NCBI RefSeq assembly: GCF_902459695.1
Contig: NZ_CABPRZ010000025.1
Coordinates: forward strand, 1 to 64,000
Length of the DNA: 64,000 nt
Source: Pandoraea terrae
GTDB taxonomy: Bacteria > Pseudomonadota > Gammaproteobacteria > Burkholderiales > Burkholderiaceae
Direction of reading: 5' to 3'
Below, piece by piece: positions 34,287-43,400 of this stretch (the stretch's first letter is position 1; each line of letters opens with the position of its first letter). The translations under genes and the position numbers were made by a program. The notes beneath the pieces are model-generated. The model saw only the letters and a list, made by a program, of their open reading frames with translations, did no database searches and was not told where the DNA came from.

Positions 34287-34595
34287 TCAGGAATCGCTGG
34301 GGTCCAGCGCGGGCGGCGCGAGCTGTGATGACGAAGCGCCCATGGCGGCAGGCGTGCGCAGCAGCGCGAGCATGGTGGTTCGGGTGCGCTGGAGTTTGTG
34401 CGCGAGCGCCCAGGCATCGGCTTCGTTATCGAACAGACCGACCAGCAGATGGGCCTCGCCAGCGAAGCCGTCGGAGAACAGGCCTACATTCTTGGCGACC
34501 ATTTCGCCGGCACGTTCGACGGTCACCGTGTAGTTGCGCGGTGAGCGGTAACGGTTGACGACCACTGCGAAGGCGCGTGACAGCGCGTCGGACAT
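34287..34595 (-). CDS. Hypothetical protein, 102 residues
   Basis: Start ATG at 34595 has GGAGG 5 bases upstream. The soluble product shows a likely alpha/beta N-terminal fold (YTVTVERAGEMVAKNVGLFSDG), 'LLVGLFDNEADAWALAHKLQ', and a low-complexity tail. It looks like a conserved small protein of Burkholderiales but I cannot name a family. No operon partner. Confidence 0.6.
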   Translation of the reverse strand: MSDALSRAFAVVVNRYRSPRNYTVTVERAGEMVAKNVGLFSDGFAGEAHLLVGLFDNEADAWALAHKLQRTRTTMLALLRTPAAMGASSSQLAPPALDPSDS

Positions 34596-34695
34596 GCCGG
34601 CCTCCGGTTTGGGAGAAAGGTATCGCTAGATTGTAGGCGAAAGGTTGGCGGCCGTCGCCGTCGTGATGCGCCAGCCCGACAAAATTCGTATGCCC

Positions 34696-34724
34696 AAAAA
34701 AAGACCGCCGAACGGTGTCGGCGG
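34696..34724 (-). terminator. Rho-independent terminator (minus strand)
   Basis: Read on the minus strand: a 7-bp stem CCGCCGA / TCGGCGG with a 5-base loop, then a C and seven T. It lies 180 bases past the small membrane gene at 34904-35095. The spacer 34596-34903 holds nothing else I can support. Confidence 0.75.
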
Positions 34725-34903
34725 CGCAACAGAGAGGGTAACAGCGCAACCGTGGTTGCCAGAGGAAGACTAGGCGTTGCGCATGAACCTGCGATGACAG
34801 CGCGCCATGACCGGACGCCGTCGAACGACGTCTCGGGACTCGACGAAACAAAAGGGGGCAGGGCAACGGCAGCGTCGCCCCATGCGCGGAGGCGTGTGCG
34901 GCG

Positions 34904-35095
34904 CTACACGAGTATCGGTAGCGCTTCGACGACCAGCAGCGCCACCAACGCGCCGATGACCGCGCCGATCGCCCGCAGGCTGTAGCGCGTCGCCCGTGTC
35001 GTTACCGGGATGCCGCCGACAAGCAGGGCACCCGCCACCGCCATCGGCAGGAACAAGGTCAGGTCGTAAAGATTGAAGTGAATGGTGGGCATCAT
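34904..35095 (-). CDS. Small two-helix membrane protein
   Basis: A 63-residue protein; ATG 35095 follows GAGGAGACAAGA. Two hydrophobic helices (LTLFLPMAVAGALLVGG and AIGAVIGALVALLVVEALPIL) are separated by a short basic loop, so it sits in the inner membrane. No family recognised. A strong terminator is found downstream, so it is probably a monocistronic gene. Confidence 0.6.
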   Translation of the reverse strand: MMPTIHFNLYDLTLFLPMAVAGALLVGGIPVTTRATRYSLRAIGAVIGALVALLVVEALPILV

Positions 35096-35263
35096 TCTTG
35101 TCTCCTCGCCTGTATCGCTTCTCCAGTATAAAGACTAGAGACGCTTAAGACGATGCCCAAATTTGGTGCGGCGCAGCAACGCCGGGTAGCCTACGCGTGC
35201 GGCTTGGCGGCCGTTTTTAGGGCTACGCCATCGGATCGTTCCCAAACACTTGGCGCGATGCGA

Positions 35264-35467
35264 TCAGTTTTCCTGACGAACGGCATGCATCTTGCGCCGC
35301 GTGTTCCAGATGGATTTTTCCGTGCGGCTGGCGGGGCGTTCCACGACGCTCGCCGGGGTCGATGCGCGTGCAGCGGGCATGTCCGCATCGCCCGGCTCGC
35401 CACGAGCCTGCACCATCAAGACGACCGTCAACAAAGATGCGGCAAGCGCAAGCAGGATCAGCTTCAT
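35264..35467 (-). CDS. Small exported or anchored protein
   Basis: From ATG 35467 the product is 67 residues. A clear hydrophobic N-terminal helix (LILLALAASLLTVVLMV) is followed by a polar, basic tail ending 'RRKMHAVRQEN'. It could be a periplasmic peptide or a signal-anchored protein. The ribosome site is weak (GGGGG), and I see no family, so coding is only moderately sure. Confidence 0.45.
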   Translation of the reverse strand: MKLILLALAASLLTVVLMVQARGEPGDADMPAARASTPASVVERPASRTEKSIWNTRRKMHAVRQEN

Positions 35468-35821
35468 AAGGCCCCCGGAGAATGCGGTCAATCTGTTTAT
35501 CTGGTCGAATGTCAAGCGGGCCGGTCTGGCGCCGGTCCCACGACTGCGGGTGCTGCATCGGCTGGCCTTGAGACGCGCGATGGTCAAGCACGTCGCGCAT
35601 GATAGCTGCCGAATGTTACAGGTTCGCTTGCCGATCAAAATAAGGCGATGAAATCCGCATGCGAGGCGCCCGACAGGTATGGCCAAGCGCTTGCGATTCG
35701 GGCGCATAAGCACATAACGGCCGTCCGATGAAGAAGCTTTAGACGAAATTTGCAGGAATGCTTGCGGTGAAATGCGGCCCTGTCAGGGTGGCGCGGTTTT
35801 ACCGGGAAGTGGCCGCCAGGA

Positions 35822-35840
35822 CACGCCTTGGCGAGGCGTG
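35822..35840 (-). terminator. Short stem-loop after the chitinase/holin unit
   Basis: CACGCCT / AGGCGTG with a 5-base loop lies 27 bases past the stop of the holin-like gene on the minus strand. There is no T-run, so it is a weak candidate. Confidence 0.35.
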
Positions 35841-35866
35841 CCCCGGCGAAACCGGGCGCGGTGGCG

Positions 35867-36061
35867 TCAGGGTTGTCCGGCCGCGTCGTGCCACCGCGCG
35901 TCGGCCCGTTCGGGCAGGGCCATGGCGATCATGGAGGCCAGCGCGACGCCGGCCTGTGCGATTTCATGGATGAGGTCCGGCTGCGCGCCGATGGCCAACG
36001 CCGCGCCGCTCAGCGCGGCCCAGGTGGACGGCTCGCGCAGTCGTTCGAAAAGATAGTGCAT
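35867..36061 (-). CDS. Holin-like small membrane protein
   Basis: A 64-residue protein with AAAGGAGACACG before the ATG. It has two hydrophobic helices (STWAALSGAALAIGA and IAQAGVALASMIAMAL). The N-terminal 'REPSTWAALSG' followed by 'IAQAGVAL' is the pattern seen in many small phage holins. It lies 24 bp behind the chitinase gene in the same transcript. By analogy with Serratia, where a holin and endolysin pair releases chitinase, it probably helps release the signal-less chitinase. No endolysin or spanin is encoded nearby. Confidence 0.65.
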   Translation of the reverse strand: MHYLFERLREPSTWAALSGAALAIGAQPDLIHEIAQAGVALASMIAMALPERADARWHDAAGQP

Positions 36062-36085
36062 CGTGTCTCCTTTGGCCGCTGCCGG

Positions 36086-37645
36086 TTACTCGCCGGCGTC
36101 CGGGCCCTGGTTGCCCGCCACATAGAACGGCGTCATGTCGACCGCGGTCTGCGTGAGCGCATGGCCGAGCCCCTCTCGCGCGGCATTGACGAGCACCCCG
36201 TTGTCCATGTCAATCGTCCAGGTGAACAGGCCGCCGAGCCCGTTCTTGCGGACATACTCGCCTTTGGCTTTCACCGTGCGAGGGGTGTCGAGGGACATGA
36301 ACAGGCCCGTTGCCGCGTTGTAGAGGAAATCGGCGTCGGCAACCGGGTCCGTATAGAGCGTGAATCCGTTGCGCCCGCACTGGTTTTCGAGGTCGAGGTA
36401 GTTGTAGATTGTGTCGTACCACTCCGTTGTGCCGGACTCGAACGTGCCGGTGGCGACATCACCATCCGGCGCATACGTTCCCGCCAGCGGCGAGAATTGC
36501 GTTACGTTGGCGTTCTGCGCGTTGCGGCTGTACGCGGCATAGCCGATATGCACCTGTTCGAGCGGCACGCCGGTCTGGCGCAGGTAGTCGACCGCGCGGT
36601 CGACGCTGAATCCCGACGCCGCAGCGGGATCCACGTCGTGCAGGTTAGTGTGATGGGCCAGCGCAGGGGCCCATGGCGTGCCGAAGAAATCGTAGGTCAT
36701 CAAATGGATCCCGGTGACACCGGCCGAAATCAATCCCGGCAGATTGGCCTGCCGGAGATCGTTCACATTGGCCGACGCGGCAACAGAAATCGTCACGTCC
36801 TCGCGTCCCGCCGCGCGCAATGCCTGCGTCAACGCCGTAATGAGGGCGGCGAAATTCGCGCCGTCCTGGTCGTCGTAGTCGTTGCCGGTATTGCCGGGCG
36901 CGCCGGGATATTCCCAATCGAGATCGACTTCGGAGAACATCGGGAAGCGCTCGAACAGATCGACCACGCTGCGGCAGAATACGGCGCGCCGCGCCGGGCT
37001 CGCCGCGAGGCCGTGAAAGGCCTGGCTCATGGTCCATCCACCGATTGAGATGGCAAGCTTGAGCGACGGATTCTGCGCTTGCAGTTGGCGCAAGCCGCCG
37101 AGCACGCCTTGCGCGCGGGACTGCTGGAACATCGGCACCACGTCGTTGGAGACCCAGCCGTCGAAGCCGCAGTTGCGGTAGCTGAGCACGTCGCCCCAGC
37201 TGTCGGCGAACGTCGCCTGATCGGGGGTGCGCCCGAAGTCGGCAGCGGCGCGCGCGATCGTTTGCGCTTTCTCGCCCTGGTCGCCGACGATGCCGGCGAA
37301 GCCGATCGCGAGCCGGTCGTACGCGTACGGATCGAGCAGCATCAGGTCGACGCCCCGGCCGGCGGCGCTATTATCAGTGTTGCCGTCGAGCCGGCCGTCA
37401 TACTGCGACCAATCGGTGTAGTAGCCGGAGACCTGGCAGGCGTTACCGGCCGGCGCCGTGTAACGGTTGTACAGGCGGCGCGCGACGCGTGCAGACGTAT
37501 ACGATAGTTGCGACGTCGCGGTATCCGGCGCGAAGGCGTTGCGTGCGTAGGTGGCCTCGGTCGCGCCGTCGGCCGGATCGGCCGGGTACACGAGTTGGCT
37601 GGCTGCATCGGGGGCCTGCGCTTCAGATTGTGGCGTTTTCGTCAT
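36086..37645 (-). CDS. Family 18 chitinase without signal peptide
   Basis: A 519-residue GH18 enzyme that cleaves beta-1,4-linked GlcNAc. From ATG 37645 (GAGGACATC upstream) the N-terminus is polar with no signal peptide. 'ISIGGWT' and 'VDLDWEYPG' are the GH18 strands; E245 is the acid catalyst with D243 and D241. The first Asp of DxxDxDxE reads Ser238. 'IHLMTYDFFG' and C-terminal 'GLGGLFTWTIDMDN' complete the barrel. The overall look, including 'YDRLAIGFAGIVGDQGEKA', recalls chitinases of insecticidal Tc complexes. Export is likely non-Sec (see the holin-like neighbour). Confidence 0.9.
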   Translation of the reverse strand: MTKTPQSEAQAPDAASQLVYPADPADGATEATYARNAFAPDTATSQLSYTSARVARRLYNRYTAPAGNACQVSGYYTDWSQYDGRLDGNTDNSAAGRGVDLMLLDPYAYDRLAIGFAGIVGDQGEKAQTIARAAADFGRTPDQATFADSWGDVLSYRNCGFDGWVSNDVVPMFQQSRAQGVLGGLRQLQAQNPSLKLAISIGGWTMSQAFHGLAASPARRAVFCRSVVDLFERFPMFSEVDLDWEYPGAPGNTGNDYDDQDGANFAALITALTQALRAAGREDVTISVAASANVNDLRQANLPGLISAGVTGIHLMTYDFFGTPWAPALAHHTNLHDVDPAAASGFSVDRAVDYLRQTGVPLEQVHIGYAAYSRNAQNANVTQFSPLAGTYAPDGDVATGTFESGTTEWYDTIYNYLDLENQCGRNGFTLYTDPVADADFLYNAATGLFMSLDTPRTVKAKGEYVRKNGLGGLFTWTIDMDNGVLVNAAREGLGHALTQTAVDMTPFYVAGNQGPDAGE

Positions 37646-37761
37646 GATGTCCTCTCGAAACGTGGATGGAAATGCCGTGGAGGCGCTTTGGGATACGCAG
37701 GGCGCCATCGGCATTTGCAGCGTCGGGGGTGGGACGGCCGGTGACCAGTGCAAATGGTGAG

Positions 37762-38583
37762 TCAAGTGCGCGTGAGGTCCATGACAAAGGCAGCCAGGAT
37801 GACGAATATGTCCGGCGTCATTGCGGCGGCGAGCGCAACCGACATGGCGCACGTGACCAACAGGACAGCGGCGGCGCGCCGGCGGATCGTGGCGCGCCGG
37901 CCGGCGCTGCCGGTTTTCGGGGAGTGGAGTGCGGCTGGCGCGTGCGGCGCACCCTGGAAGCGGTAGCCCACGCGCGGCACGGTAACGATCTGGCGGTGCA
38001 GGCCGAGCGGGATCAGTTTTCGCCGTAAGCGCGAGACGACCTGCATCAGATTCGTGTCGTCCTGACCCGGGCGCTCAGGCCATAGCAATGTGATCAGTGT
38101 ACGTTTGTCATGTACGGCGTGCGGCTGGGCAAGCAGTTGGCGCAGCAGCCGGTATTCGAGTTGTGGCACGCGGACCGTGACGGCCCCGCAGCGGACTTCA
38201 CCATAGCCTTCGCGCGCGACGCAATGGGCGATCGCGGCGTGGGCCGCTGTGTCGCGCGGCGCGTTGTGCGGGGGTTCGTCCGCTTGCGCCGGCGGCACGT
38301 AGCGATAGCCGATGCGCGCGACGGTCACGATGGCGCGGGCGAGTCCGAGCGGGGCCAGCGAGCGGCGCAGGCGCGACACCAGTTGCACGAGGGCGGCGTC
38401 GTCCATCCACTCCGCCTTGCGGCCCCAGACTTGGGTCATCAGGTCGTGTTTTCGCAATGCGGCGCCGGGATGATTGCGGAATATCGTGAGCAGCACGGTT
38501 TCCTGTGCGGACAGGCGAACTTCGACACCCTGTCGCTTGACCAGAAGAGTCGTTTCGTCGAGCGTGAACGGCGGCGCTTGCAT
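37762..38583 (-). CDS. Tandem winged-helix (OmpR/ToxR-type) regulator with C-terminal membrane anchor
   Basis: The 273-residue product has two complete Trans_reg_C winged-helix domains in a row: about 8-105 ('LSAQETVLLTIFRNHPG...VSRLRRSLAPLG...ARIGYRYV') and about 125-225 ('VPQLEYRLLRQLLAQP...VSRLRRKLIPLG...PRVGYRF'). A C-terminal hydrophobic segment from about 240 suggests membrane insertion, as in ToxR/CadC. It has no receiver domain. ATG 38583 follows GAGGAGACC. It lies 116 bp upstream of the chitinase gene on the same strand and is probably its activator. Two DNA-binding domains in one anchored chain is unusual. Confidence 0.8.
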   Translation of the reverse strand: MQAPPFTLDETTLLVKRQGVEVRLSAQETVLLTIFRNHPGAALRKHDLMTQVWGRKAEWMDDAALVQLVSRLRRSLAPLGLARAIVTVARIGYRYVPPAQADEPPHNAPRDTAAHAAIAHCVAREGYGEVRCGAVTVRVPQLEYRLLRQLLAQPHAVHDKRTLITLLWPERPGQDDTNLMQVVSRLRRKLIPLGLHRQIVTVPRVGYRFQGAPHAPAALHSPKTGSAGRRATIRRRAAAVLLVTCAMSVALAAAMTPDIFVILAAFVMDLTRT

Positions 38584-38941
38584 GATAGGTCTCCTCGCAG
38601 CTGGTTGGGATGGCCAGCCTAGCCACGCGCCAGCGCCTGTCACAAGCTGCAAGGTGCGCGATGTCGTCCTTTGTCGCGTTGACGCGCCGTGGCCGCTGAC
38701 CTTCTGACACACGTCGCGAGGCTGCCAACGGGGCTAATTTTTGCTTCGAAAAATCAGCCCCATTACCGGCGTCATGCTTCCGGGATGGCTCGTGCATGCG
38801 CGCGCGCCTGATATCGGGCCGGAAGTCGCCAATGGCATGTCCTGACACGAAAGCGCGTCGCTGGCCGCGCGCTATGCTCAAGCGTATCTCAACGTTCGCG
38901 CCACGCTGGCACGAACCCGTTCGCCGCCGGAGAACGCTGTC
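38584..38941. other. Divergent intergenic region with strong inverted repeat (38730-38761)
   Basis: Between the regulator and the plus-strand glycosyltransferase-like gene. GGGGCTAATTTTT (38730-38742) and AAAAATCAGCCCC (38749-38761) form a 13-bp arm hairpin with one mismatch and a 6-base loop. Placed between divergent promoters it looks more like an operator or leader structure than a terminator. Nothing else is supported. Confidence 0.55.
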
Positions 38942-40318
38942 ATGCATCATGCCGGGCCATCCGCAACGCTTCCGTCGTCCAACCTGCCGTCATCAATCGG
39001 CCAGCCGTCCCGCGAAGATATGCCGGCCCCGCATGGCGGCCGCTCGGCCACGACGCCGGGCGAGATGGGCGCCGCGCTCGCATGCGCGCGACAACAGACG
39101 CCGATCGCATCGGTGCCGGACTCTCCCGCCACGCGCGCTGCATCGATCAGGCATGTCGGTTGCCACAGCGACGGCGTGGGCCTAAGGACGTTCGCGATCG
39201 ACTTCAATGCGCGACGCATCAAGGTCCGATTCGATCTTGAATATGGCGCATGGTTTGCTGCAAGCCGTCAGGCGCTTCAGTATTTTCATGCGGACGCGCA
39301 GGGAATGTGGCATGCGCGGTGCCCGCCCGCGAGGCAGGAACGGCTGTCGTTGGACGCGCAGTGCGACCTGCTAACGGCGCTCGGCTACCACCACGCAATT
39401 CAGGCGCCCGTTGTGCCGCCGGACGAAGTGCGCCGTGCCATCCCGCGCGTCGTCCACCAGCTATGGATTGATGAGACGGTGCCCGACGGCGTGGTGGAGC
39501 GGTTGCGTCACAATGCCTGTCAACTTCGGCAGTCTTCGCCGTCCTATGCGCTGTGCTTTCACGTGCTGTGCGAGAAGGAGAACTTCACCGCGATCGCTCG
39601 CAGGATCCGCGAGGAGGCGCCGGACGTCGTCGTGCGCTGTGTGCGACGGTCACAGTGGTTCAAGGCGTTCGTCAGCGGCCAAGGCTGGCACCAGTTTCTG
39701 GAGGCGAAGCGGTGGGCGCCGCGCTTCGTGCAGTACGACGTTCTCCGGTACCCGCTGCTGCTTCGCCACGGCGGCATTCTTCTCGATATTACGGATCCGT
39801 TGCGCCCGGGCGGGGTGACGCTGCCCGAACGAATGGCGCAGGGCGATGTTTTCTTCAGCCGCATGGTGGACCCATTTCGCGCCGGCCAACACGCCGATAT
39901 GGACGTCGGCTGCATGGCGTCGCTGCCCGGCAATCCGACCGTCGGCAGGGTCATCGAATCCAGCTTCCAGAATTGGCGCAATCTCGGATATCACCCCAAT
40001 ATCTCCCAAGCGCTGGCAGAATCGCCGGGCGATGTGACACCCGTCTACCAAGAGCATCTGTCGGCAATCTCCGGACCACGGATGGTGACGAACGCTGTGT
40101 GCGAGGCGCGCGCCACGCTGCGTATCATCCTCGATCTTTACGAGGCGGCAGAGGACGGCATCGTCCTGTCGGAGTCCTGGAAGGCACGTTTTGCCGACGC
40201 CATGCAGTACTACTTTCCATTCGACGGCGTGCTTCAGGCGCACGTGTCCGCAAACATGCGCCGTGAGGTGACGCCCGGCCAGGCCCGCACGAGGCCGGAA
40301 ACGCGCCCACCTGTGTGA
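38942..40318 (+). CDS. Glycosyltransferase-like toxin/effector candidate (GT32/GT44 DXD type)
   Basis: A 458-residue protein without signal peptide. After a polar, Ser/Pro-rich first 70 residues comes a region with 'IPRVVHQLWIDETVP' and 'FVQYDVLRYPLLLRHGGILLDITDPL', the hallmarks of DXD-type sugar transferases (Gly_transf_sug, large-clostridial-toxin-like). The usual D-x-D reads D-I-T-D here, so metal/sugar binding may differ. ATG follows GGAG. It is followed by a giant protein gene on the same strand after about 110 bp. It could modify host GTPases, as related toxins do, but that is inference. Confidence 0.65.
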   Translation: MHHAGPSATLPSSNLPSSIGQPSREDMPAPHGGRSATTPGEMGAALACARQQTPIASVPDSPATRAASIRHVGCHSDGVGLRTFAIDFNARRIKVRFDLEYGAWFAASRQALQYFHADAQGMWHARCPPARQERLSLDAQCDLLTALGYHHAIQAPVVPPDEVRRAIPRVVHQLWIDETVPDGVVERLRHNACQLRQSSPSYALCFHVLCEKENFTAIARRIREEAPDVVVRCVRRSQWFKAFVSGQGWHQFLEAKRWAPRFVQYDVLRYPLLLRHGGILLDITDPLRPGGVTLPERMAQGDVFFSRMVDPFRAGQHADMDVGCMASLPGNPTVGRVIESSFQNWRNLGYHPNISQALAESPGDVTPVYQEHLSAISGPRMVTNAVCEARATLRIILDLYEAAEDGIVLSESWKARFADAMQYYFPFDGVLQAHVSANMRREVTPGQARTRPETRPPV

Positions 40319-40428
40319 GTGCGAGGCAATTCGGGAATTCGACGCGGCATACCGTGATCGCACTTTAGTGGCGCGGATTGACGAGTCGCGTCCACGCCGT
40401 TTTCTTCGTAGACCTTCGAGGACTGCAA

Positions 40429-43400
40429 GTGAGAGCCAATTCGTCGAAGCGGAACAGCTACGTCAACCTCGGGGCCCGCGTCTCGATTGTTGATCACCGG
40501 CGCCGGGTGGGCCGGTTCGCGCCGCATGATTTTCGCGGTGCGCATAACCAGCGTGCCCGCGCGGCCACAAACGGGGGGCCGTTGTGGGACGATCTTCGTA
40601 TCCCCGGCGGAGATTCGTGGCGCTCGTGCGGCCGGCGGGGACGGACCGCACCCGCGCTGAAGTTGAGTTCCCTCGTCGGCGCGATGACCGGCGTGCTGTT
40701 GTTGACGACGCTCGTCAGCGGCGTCGAGGAGCCAGCGGATGGCGCTGCCGGTCCGACGGCGGACGACGCCGCACCGGCAGCGGGGCCCTCGCTACCGGCA
40801 GCACCTTTCGCACAAGCTTCGGCTGACTGGCTGGAATACCTCGATATTGGCGCCGCCCTGCCGGGCATTACCGATTACCTGCATGAATGCGGAGCGCTGC
40901 GACACGAGAGCCCGACACCGGCGCATCGGCTGCGCGCCCTTCATGCGTGCCTTGGTCCGACGTCCGGCGGCATGCAGGCGCCCAACGCGCCTGAAAGGTT
41001 CGACCAGGAAGGTTTCGCCGGTCTGATGACACGGTTGCAGGGCGCGCTCGGATTTCGCTTCCCGGCGGGCGTTGAAGTCGATCCGGAGTTCCGGCTAATG
41101 CTGTTCAACCGGCTGTTTCTGGTACTGCTCGACCCGAGCGACGTGTACGGCCACGGCGCAAAAGCCGTCCGCCGGCTCAGGCATCACCTTCTCGACTTGT
41201 CGCACGGCATCCTCAGGCCTTCGCCAGTGCAGTGCCAGTCCCCGGCGCGCACCGCCATGACCTTTCAGGCGTTGGAAAAGGGCGTGGCGGGCGCGGTGTT
41301 TTCGCTGGAAGAACGCCGCGTGTTGGGCGGCGCCCGGGCATGGGTCTACGACTGCCTGATGGCGCTGTTCGAGCCGACGCTGGCAAGGCACGATTTATCG
41401 CCTGCCATTCGATTTGGGAACCTGCGATGGCTGTTGCTGCGTATGGGGGCGGATATGGTGGGAACGCATGCCTGGCGCACGCCGCCCGACGCCCTGATCA
41501 CCTTGGCGGCCGCCGCACTTCCGCAAGCGAACGAAACAGCGGCAAGTGATGCGTTCTACGCGGCCCATCTGCCCGCGATCCTGTTGTCGGCGCATGCCCA
41601 GGGCACCATCGATCTGCGCAATGCCGACCCGGTCACCGAAACGACCTTCCATGAAGCGCTCACGCATTTCATCGAGGAAACGCATCTCGAATTCGGCAGG
41701 ATAGGCGCGCTTGCATCGCTCGAAGCCGGCCTTCCAACGCGCGCGGATATCTACCGGCGCGTGATGGAGGCCGCACACATCTGGGCGGATCGCCCGATTG
41801 AGGTCGGACATCGGCATTCGCGGCGTCTCAAGCACATGGGTTTTCATTGCATGGGCCGCGAAGGCGTGTATCGTCTGATTGATATCGCCATGGCGAATTG
41901 TCTTTCGGACGTTCGTGGCATGGACGGATGGTTGCGCCAGCAAATGGCGAACAAGGTCGCCTCGCCAGATGATCTGAACAAGCGGTTCGACGCGGAGTTC
42001 GGCGAAGCCGTGAAAAACCTGATGCGTTCGCATATCGTTCCGCTGATTCGCGACCAGATCGACATGATGGATGCCACAGACGCGCATTTCTGGCATTGCG
42101 GTGCGTGGAAGATCCGGCGCCCGATCATGATCAGGTACACATGGCGCTGCGGTGGGATGGCGCTGGGCGTATCGCCTCGGTGCGTGCGGGTCTCTTCGTC
42201 GGAAACCGGCATCATCATCGATATCACGGCGAAAGAATACGGTCGCTTTGCAACGCGTCATTATTGGATAACCCACGGCAACTTCATTCTTGCGCGCTTC
42301 GACGGCGACGTCGCGAAACTGGTGCGCGCCGATGTCAAAGCGTTCTTTCAAGCGAATGAAGCGTTATCGATGGGCGATATTGAGAGGCGGCTTGCCGCTT
42401 ATCCTTCCGATGTCGCGGAGCCCGTGCATGACTTGGGCCGCCATGCGAATGCCGTGGAAGCGGTGGTGCAATTTCTGGGCACGGCATTGGAGAGCTTTCG
42501 CGAGACGGCGCGCCACGAGACCGACGAAGAACGGCGCCGGCAAACATGGCACGACTTCCTCCTGCGGCTGATCCCGTTCGTTGGCTGCGAAAAAGACGTG
42601 GAAGCGGCATCGCCCTGGGCGACGCCCGAATGCCTGCTTGACGGTCTCAGCGTGATCCCGGTGGCGCGTGCGGGCATCGCGCTCGGGCATGCTGGTGTGA
42701 CGTTGGCTGAAGCGGGCACGCGCCTGGCTGCGACCGTGGGCGGGGCCGAATGGAAGTCGCTCGCGGCGCGGCTCGCCGCGCAAGGCGGGGCCGCTGCCGG
42801 GGCATCCGAGCTGTCGGGCTTGATGGATGCGCTGACGCAGGTCGGCCGGCAATCGAAGTCCTTCTTGCGCGAATCCGTGTTGATGTTCGATCCCGGTTTT
42901 CAACTGGCCCACGACGCGTCTCGCCTGCTCAATTCCGGCATCGCGGCAATGAGGCAGGCGCTGGCGGGAAAGCGGTCACTCAAGCCGCTGCTCGACGTGT
43001 TGGAACGCCGTCACCGCTACCGGGAAATCTTCGAGGCGCAGGCGGGTCTTTGGCGCGTGCGGCCGGGCGCGAACATTGCCAGGATGAACAGCCACACGAT
43101 TGATGTTGATGGCCGAAGGCTTGCGCTCGCCGATGTCGGCGGGTATCGGGACGTCGTCGTCTGGCGCGACGGGCAAAGGGTCTATCCTGCCAATCCCGCC
43201 AGTGGGCGGCCCTACGGCAGAGCCCTCATGTACGAAGCGAAGGTGCCCGGCACTCGCGAATTGACCGAAGTGCCGATTCCGGAAGACGCCACGCATGCGT
43301 CGGACGCGCGCCTGTGCCGGCGCAAGCGCGCCGGCCGGTCCGGCGGCACATGTGTCTTGGCCGGCAATGGCCCCGAATATCGTTATCGTCTTTGGGACGA

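Noticed and set aside
35867-36061. Whether the holin-like gene marks a prophage
   Set aside because: No integrase, capsid, tail, endolysin or att-like repeats are seen around it, so a prophage is not supported.
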